Assembly: GCA_003452695.1 (NCBI GenBank) | Contig: DMNP01000045.1 | Span: forward strand, 1-9,554 | Length of the DNA stretch: 9,554 nt | Source: Eggerthellaceae bacterium | GTDB taxonomy: Bacteria; Actinomycetota; Coriobacteriia; Coriobacteriales; Eggerthellaceae | Reading direction: 5' to 3' | Part shown: piece by piece, positions 7,349-9,554 of the stretch | How the letters are laid out: each line of letters begins with the position of its first letter | Numbering within the stretch: position 1 is the first letter of the stretch | Notes under the pieces: model-generated | Seen by the model: the letters and a program-made list of their open reading frames with translations, nothing else | Told to the model about the DNA's origin: nothing | Database searches by the model: none | Made by a program: the position numbers and the translations under genes

Positions 7349-7375
7349 TTAGCAGTCTTGGGTTTCGAGTGCTAA
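7349..7375 (-). promoter_or_regulatory. CIRCE operator (HrcA binding site) of htpG
   Basis: On the plus strand the half-sites are TTAGCAGTC (7349-7357) and GAGTGCTAA (7367-7375), separated by exactly 9 bases. The CIRCE consensus is TTAGCACTC-N9-GAGTGCTAA, so one half is perfect and the other has one mismatch. It lies six bases downstream of the htpG -10, where bound HrcA would block transcription, and inside the leader of the mRNA. Confidence 0.93.
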
Positions 7376-7381
7376 TGAGTG

Positions 7382-7409
7382 ATTGTAGTACGCGCCCGTT
7401 TCAAGTCAA
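7382..7409 (-). promoter_or_regulatory. Housekeeping-type promoter of htpG
   Basis: Minus strand: -35 TTGACT (7404-7409), a 16-base spacer, and -10 TACAAT (7382-7387). The predicted transcript start lies at about 7375, at the edge of the CIRCE operator. Both boxes are close to consensus. Confidence 0.85.
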
Positions 7410-7481
7410 GGCAAGCGCTCCGCGCTACCCAACCGTTACCTTCGCATTCAACCGGCGCTTCTGTCCCCGACCACCCCCGGG

Positions 7482-7543
7482 CCAGCGCGCGGCACGAAGC
7501 GCCCGTTGTACGGAATCGCGCGGCAGGAAACGGCGTTGTACGG
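7482..7543 (-). repeat. Two tandem CCGTACAA-type units, left array
   Basis: Read on the minus strand, unit 2 starts at 7543 and unit 1 at 7513, a 30-base period. Both begin CCGTACAACG and share the GCCGTTT/GGGCGCTT and TGCCGCG segments. The 25 bases 7519-7543 are an inverted match to 7679-7703 with one difference. The family is not recognised. Confidence 0.7.
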
Positions 7544-7616
7544 TGCCCGGGCGCCTCCGCAGCAGAACTCGTGGTAGGAATCGCCCATGTGCGGAGGGTG
7601 AACGCCCATTTTTGCA

Positions 7617-7703
7617 CCGTACAAGGCCGTTTTCAGCCAGAAAGCTCCGTACACCGGCGCTTTCTGGCGGTCTCGGCGCCGTACAAGGCCGTTTCCTGCC
7701 GCG
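7617..7703 (+). repeat. Three tandem CCGTACAA-type units, right array
   Basis: Units start at 7617 (CCGTACAAGGCCGTTTTC), 7647 (CCGTACACCGGCGCTTTC) and 7679 (CCGTACAAGGCCGTTTCC), with periods of 30 and 32 bases. They face the left array across a 73-base centre (7544-7616). Within the array, GCCAGAAAGC (7636-7645) and GCTTTCTGGC (7659-7668) form a perfect 10-bp inverted repeat around the start of the middle unit. The units are too similar along their length for CRISPR. Confidence 0.7.
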
Positions 7704-7816
7704 AACTCTGGGAAGGGATTTAGCATATCAGGCAATTAGTCAATATATTAGTGTGTTTAGTTTAACTAAAGAAGTCATTGGGAAGTTCCACTAGTCTTGG
7801 ACGATTATGGCAACTC

Positions 7817-7875
7817 AATGGGACATTGTCCTATTGGAAACGGGACATGTCCCATTAAGTCCCGATGAGCGGGAC
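7817..7875. promoter_or_regulatory. Three phased GGGAC/GTCCC palindromes, operator-like
   Basis: Site 1 is GGACATTGTCC (7821-7831), extendable to 7817-7835 with one mismatch. Site 2 is GGGACATGTCCC (7842-7853, perfect). Site 3 is GTCCCG-5-CGGGAC (7859-7875). Their centres lie near 7826, 7847.5 and 7867, about two helical turns apart, which suits proteins binding side by side on one face of the DNA. The binding factor is unknown. Confidence 0.55.
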
Positions 7876-7888
7876 AGCCTTAGCGTTA

Positions 7889-7894
7889 TATAAT
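7889..7894 (+). promoter_or_regulatory. Consensus -10 element TATAAT
   Basis: A perfect TATAAT follows the third palindrome; the matching -35 position (about 7866-7871) falls inside that palindrome and does not resemble TTGACA. If used, the promoter would point toward the tRNA, about 120 bases downstream, with no reading frame between. A regulated or activator-dependent promoter is possible. Confidence 0.4.
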
Positions 7895-8001
7895 TTCGAG
7901 CCCTCTATACAGCGGGTCGCCCTTCCCAACGAGGGCACCCCACCACCAGCCGGCCTTCTTACGATTTTGGCATTCGGCAGAGCAACAACTTGACCCTGTT
8001 G

Positions 8002-8010
8002 TGGTAGAAT
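8002..8010 (+). promoter_or_regulatory. Probable extended -10 promoter of tRNA-Gly
   Basis: TGG followed by TAGAAT (8005-8010) makes an extended -10 element ending 10 bases before the tRNA. A TTGACC (7990-7995) nearby is spaced too closely to TAGAAT (9 bases) to be its normal -35; it is 14 bases from a second candidate, TATAGC (8010-8015). Confidence 0.5.
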
Positions 8011-8020
8011 ATAGCGCTAC

Positions 8021-8095
8021 GCGGGTGTCGCCAAGTGGTAAGGCACGAGCTTCCCAAGCTCGCATTCGCGGGTTCGAGTCCCGTCACCCGCTCCA
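8021..8095 (+). tRNA. tRNA-Gly, anticodon CCC
   Basis: All four arms are visible. The acceptor GCGGGTG (8021-8027) pairs with CACCCGC (8085-8091). The D arm is GCC/GGC, and the anticodon stem CGAGC/GCTCG encloses loop TTCCCAA with anticodon CCC at 8053-8055. The T loop is TTCGAGT between GCGGG and CCCGT. The discriminator is T8092 and CCA is encoded (8093-8095). It decodes GGG. It has its own terminator. Confidence 0.97.
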
Positions 8096-8107
8096 GAGCA
8101 GATTGAA

Positions 8108-8139
8108 GCCGCAGGTCAGGAATGGCCTGCGGCTTTTTT
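8108..8139 (+). terminator. Intrinsic terminator of tRNA-Gly
   Basis: GCCGCAGG (8108-8115) and CCTGCGGC (8126-8133) form a perfect 8-bp stem with a 10-base loop, followed by six T (8134-8139), 12 bases after the encoded CCA. Confidence 0.93.
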
Positions 8140-8153
8140 GGGTTCTGCACCAA

Positions 8154-8171
8154 GGTGACAGGACTCGAACC
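8154..8171 (-). repeat. Inverted copy of the tRNA T-arm and acceptor 3' segment
   Basis: On the minus strand these 18 bases read GGTTCGAGTCCTGTCACC, which matches 8071-8088 of the tRNA-Gly at 17 of 18 positions. The surrounding bases do not form a complete tRNA. It may be a remnant of a second tRNA 3' end or of an attachment site. Confidence 0.55.
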
Positions 8172-8193
8172 GATGAGGTGGAAACGCGTTAAG

Positions 8194-8217
8194 AAAACAG
8201 CCCTGTGGACTGTTTTT
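8194..8217. terminator. Second, AT-rich terminator-like hairpin
   Basis: AAAACAG (8194-8200) pairs with CTGTTTT (8210-8216) around a 9-base loop and is followed by one more T, then GGG. It lies directly before the left end of the insertion sequence and could stop transcription in both directions, but the stem is weak. Confidence 0.45.
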
Positions 8218-8221
8218 GGGT

Positions 8222-8244
8222 TATAGGCCAAAACGTGTTGATGG
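8222..8244 (+). repeat. Left terminal inverted repeat of the IS
   Basis: Starts TATAGGCCAAAACG and ends GTTGATGG; all 23 bases match the complement of 9532-9554. Beyond the repeat the two ends keep a looser similarity, including a shared ATCCCAGT some 10-15 bases further in. Confidence 0.95.
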
Positions 8245-8400
8245 TTTCGCGCATCATCCCAGTTCAAATGCCCCAAAATGCACCTGAAAGTTCATGGGCT
8301 CCAACTTTGCAGTCGGTCAAAACGTGTTGATGATTTAGAGAGTAAGGCCAGTTCAAGCCCCGTAAAAACGCCTTGAAAGTTCCCCGTGCTTCAATTCTGG
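8226..8400 (+). repeat. Diverged tandem copies of the IS left end, 89-base period
   Basis: AAAACGTGTTGATG occurs at 8230-8243 and 8319-8332. CAGTTCAA (8260-8267 and 8349-8356) and TGAAAGTTC (8285-8293 and 8374-8382) follow at the same 89-base offset, with a one-base slip afterwards (GCT then CAA). The second copy runs up to the transposase start. Either an old tandem duplication or a conserved double binding region for the transposase. Confidence 0.75.
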
Positions 8401-8402
8401 GC

Positions 8403-9527
8403 ATGAATAACGTCAAATGCCCCGTGTGCGGGGGCAAGATGGTACGGAACGGCAGGACTGCTGCGGGGACGCAGCGATGGCTTTGCAAGTCCTGCAGGGC
8501 GACCGCGACGCACAGGATCGACAACGACGCAAAGCTGCTCAAGGCCTTCCTGGACTGGCTGTTCTCGTCCAGGACGCAGGCCGAGACGAGGCGGAGCGCG
8601 CGCACCTTCAGGCGCAAATGCGCGAAGTTCTGGGAGGTGTGGCCGATACCGCAGCCGACGGGCGAGGTGCACCGCGTGGTGTTCGTGGACGGCCTGCACA
8701 TCGCGAAGAACGTGCACGTGCTCATGGCCAGCACCGAGGAGCACGTCATCGGCTGGTACCTGGCGAAATCCGAGAACTCGCGGGCCTGGGCCGCGCTCAT
8801 GTCGCCGACACCGCCGCCCGAAGTCATGGTGACCGACGGCGGCAGCGGGTTCGAGAAGGCAAGGAAGAAGGCGTGGCCCGAGACGAAGGTCCAAAGGTGC
8901 GTGTTCCACGCCTTCAACCAGGTCAAGAAGCAGACGACCACCAGGCCCAAGCTGCAGGCGGGCGCCGAGCTCTACGGGCTTGCGAAGGAGCTGCTGCATG
9001 CCAAGACGCCTTCGACGGCTACCGCCTGGCTGCAGGCGTTCAACGACTGGTGCGAGCGCTGGAGGGACTTCCTGGCGGAAAAGACGCTCAACGAGGAGAC
9101 CGGCAAGATGGGTTGGACGCACGAGCGCCTCGTCACCGCCAGGAACGGCCTGAACACGCTGATCAAGCGAGGCCACCTGTTCACGTTCCTCGACCCGGAG
9201 CTGACGGCCAGCGGCCCGGTGCCGAGCACGAACAACAAGCACGAGGGAGGCGTCAACGCCCCTCTGCGCGACATGCTGAGGCTGCATCGCGGCATGAGCA
9301 CGCTTCGCCGCGTGAAGGCCGTGTTCTGGTGGTGCTACATGCACTCGGAAAGCCCGCTTCCGGCGGCGGAAATCCTGGCCACGATGCCGACGGACGACGA
9401 CATCGCGGAGCTCTACCGCAGGACCGCCTACGAGCCGCAGAAGCGGGAGGGGCCTGTCGAATGGGGAGGCGGTTTGGTGTGGGCGGAGTTGCATCACTCG
9501 ACGCCTTGGCGCATCGACTGGGATTAA
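8403..9527 (+). CDS. IS1249-like (IS256-superfamily) DDE transposase
   Basis: A 374-residue enzyme that would cut and join the ends of its own IS. The N-terminus has a zinc ribbon, Cys6-x2-Cys9 and Cys28-x2-Cys31 (CPVC and CKSC), likely for DNA binding. The catalytic core shows the first Asp in VVFVDGLHI (Asp96), the second in VMVTDGGSGF (Asp145), the C/H motif QRCVFHAF (Cys166, His169) typical of the IS256/MULE group, and Glu281 in STNNKHEGGVNAPLRDML. The ATG at 8403 is preferred to an in-frame TTG at 8373, which lies inside the left-end repeat; no strong ribosome binding site is visible for either. The frame is intact and its stop lies four bases before the right inverted repeat. Confidence 0.92.
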   Translation: MNNVKCPVCGGKMVRNGRTAAGTQRWLCKSCRATATHRIDNDAKLLKAFLDWLFSSRTQAETRRSARTFRRKCAKFWEVWPIPQPTGEVHRVVFVDGLHIAKNVHVLMASTEEHVIGWYLAKSENSRAWAALMSPTPPPEVMVTDGGSGFEKARKKAWPETKVQRCVFHAFNQVKKQTTTRPKLQAGAELYGLAKELLHAKTPSTATAWLQAFNDWCERWRDFLAEKTLNEETGKMGWTHERLVTARNGLNTLIKRGHLFTFLDPELTASGPVPSTNNKHEGGVNAPLRDMLRLHRGMSTLRRVKAVFWWCYMHSESPLPAAEILATMPTDDDIAELYRRTAYEPQKREGPVEWGGGLVWAELHHSTPWRIDWD

Positions 9528-9531
9528 TCAT

Positions 9532-9554
9532 CCATCAACACGTTTTGGCCTATA
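9532..9554 (-). repeat. Right terminal inverted repeat of the IS
   Basis: The exact complement of 8222-8244, reading CCATCAACACG and ending GGCCTATA at the window edge. It begins four bases after the transposase stop, so the coding region fills the element to its right end. Confidence 0.95.

Larger units (their letters stand above)
7720..7900. other. AT-rich island with palindromes
   Basis: Base composition shifts to clearly AT-richer than the surrounding DNA. It contains TTTAGTTTAACTAAA (7756-7770, 7-base arms), three GGGAC/GTCCC palindromes (described separately) and a consensus TATAAT. No convincing gene is present. The stretch from 7901 to 8000 shows nothing further apart from a weak GCCCT/AGGGC pairing near 7920-7937. 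Confidence 0.5.
8222..9554 (+). mobile_element. IS256/IS1249-type insertion sequence, nearly complete
   Basis: A 1,333-base element bounded by perfect 23-base terminal inverted repeats (8222-8244 and 9532-9554) with one transposase reading frame. The right repeat runs to the last base of the window, so the true ends may extend a few bases (the left flank reads GGGT before TATAGG) and the target duplication cannot be seen. It is inserted just downstream of the tRNA-Gly terminators and breaks no recognisable gene on the left. Nothing suggests it is defective. Confidence 0.9.

Noticed and set aside
7482..7703. CRISPR array in the 30-base CCGTACAA units
   Set aside because: Similarity extends through nearly the whole 30-base period, leaving no spacers, and the units face two directions.
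7448..7735. Minus-strand 95-codon frame over the CCGTACAA arrays
   Set aside because: It is made mainly of the repeat units, has no clear ribosome binding site, and lies just upstream of the htpG promoter. A real small protein (MGVHPPHMGDSYHEF part) cannot be fully excluded.
7807..7893. Small plus-strand frame of 28 codons (MATQWDIVLLETGHVPLSPD...)
   Set aside because: It overlaps the three palindromes exactly, ends in the TATAAT, and has only a weak GGA upstream, so the frame is better explained by the operators.
7959..8276. Minus-strand 105-codon frame containing VTGLEPA
   Set aside because: This peptide is the well-known false translation of antisense tRNA; it covers tRNA-Gly and its inverted T-arm copy.
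8391..9497. Minus-strand open frame opposite the transposase
   Set aside because: No domain; the plus strand carries a complete zinc ribbon and DDE transposase.

Overview
The window looks like chromosomal DNA of a GC-rich, Gram-positive-type actinobacterium, most likely from the Coriobacteriia (Eggerthellaceae-like). The reasons are the codon usage, a HrcA/CIRCE-type heat-shock operator, a MetA-type homoserine acyltransferase, a PspC membrane protein, and an IS256/IS1249-type transposase of the kind common in actinobacteria. The genus assignment is an inference; there is no rRNA or other marker here.

Layout from left to right. (1) metA (157-1284, +) encodes a homoserine O-acyltransferase whose residue 111 is Glu, which predicts acetyl-CoA use. 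It ends in a strong hairpin (1292-1339) shared with a convergent gene. (2) That gene (1349-2185, -) encodes a secreted or membrane-anchored lysozyme-fold protein and has a well-formed promoter at 2229-2257. (3) A roughly 700-base gene-free stretch (2186-2881) holds two inverted copies of an approximately 82-base unit plus a fifth copy of its core motif. (4) A three-gene operon (2882-5311, +) encodes a hemolysin-III/PAQR membrane protein lacking several hallmark polar residues, a CBS-pair/CorC-type protein, and a PspC-domain multi-pass membrane protein. These look like envelope or membrane-homeostasis functions. (5) htpG (Hsp90, 5414-7315, -) is convergent with the operon across a bidirectional terminator. 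Its promoter (7382-7409) is followed at once by a CIRCE operator (7349-7375), so HrcA control is expected.

(6) The stretch 7376-8020 has no convincing gene but is unusually structured. It holds five approximately 30-base CCGTACAA-type units in two opposed arrays, then an AT-rich island. The island carries three GGGAC/GTCCC palindromes spaced about 20-21 bases apart, just upstream of a perfect TATAAT. (7) tRNA-Gly(CCC) lies at 8021-8095 with its own strong terminator. (8) A nearly complete IS1249-like insertion sequence fills 8222-9554. It has 23-base perfect terminal inverted repeats, the right one running to the window edge. Behind its left end is a diverged 89-base-period copy of the end sequence.

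The coding part is mostly ordinary housekeeping and envelope genes. The least explained material is intergenic: the two repeat families, the phased palindromes, and an inverted 18-base copy of the tRNA T-arm between the tRNA and the IS.
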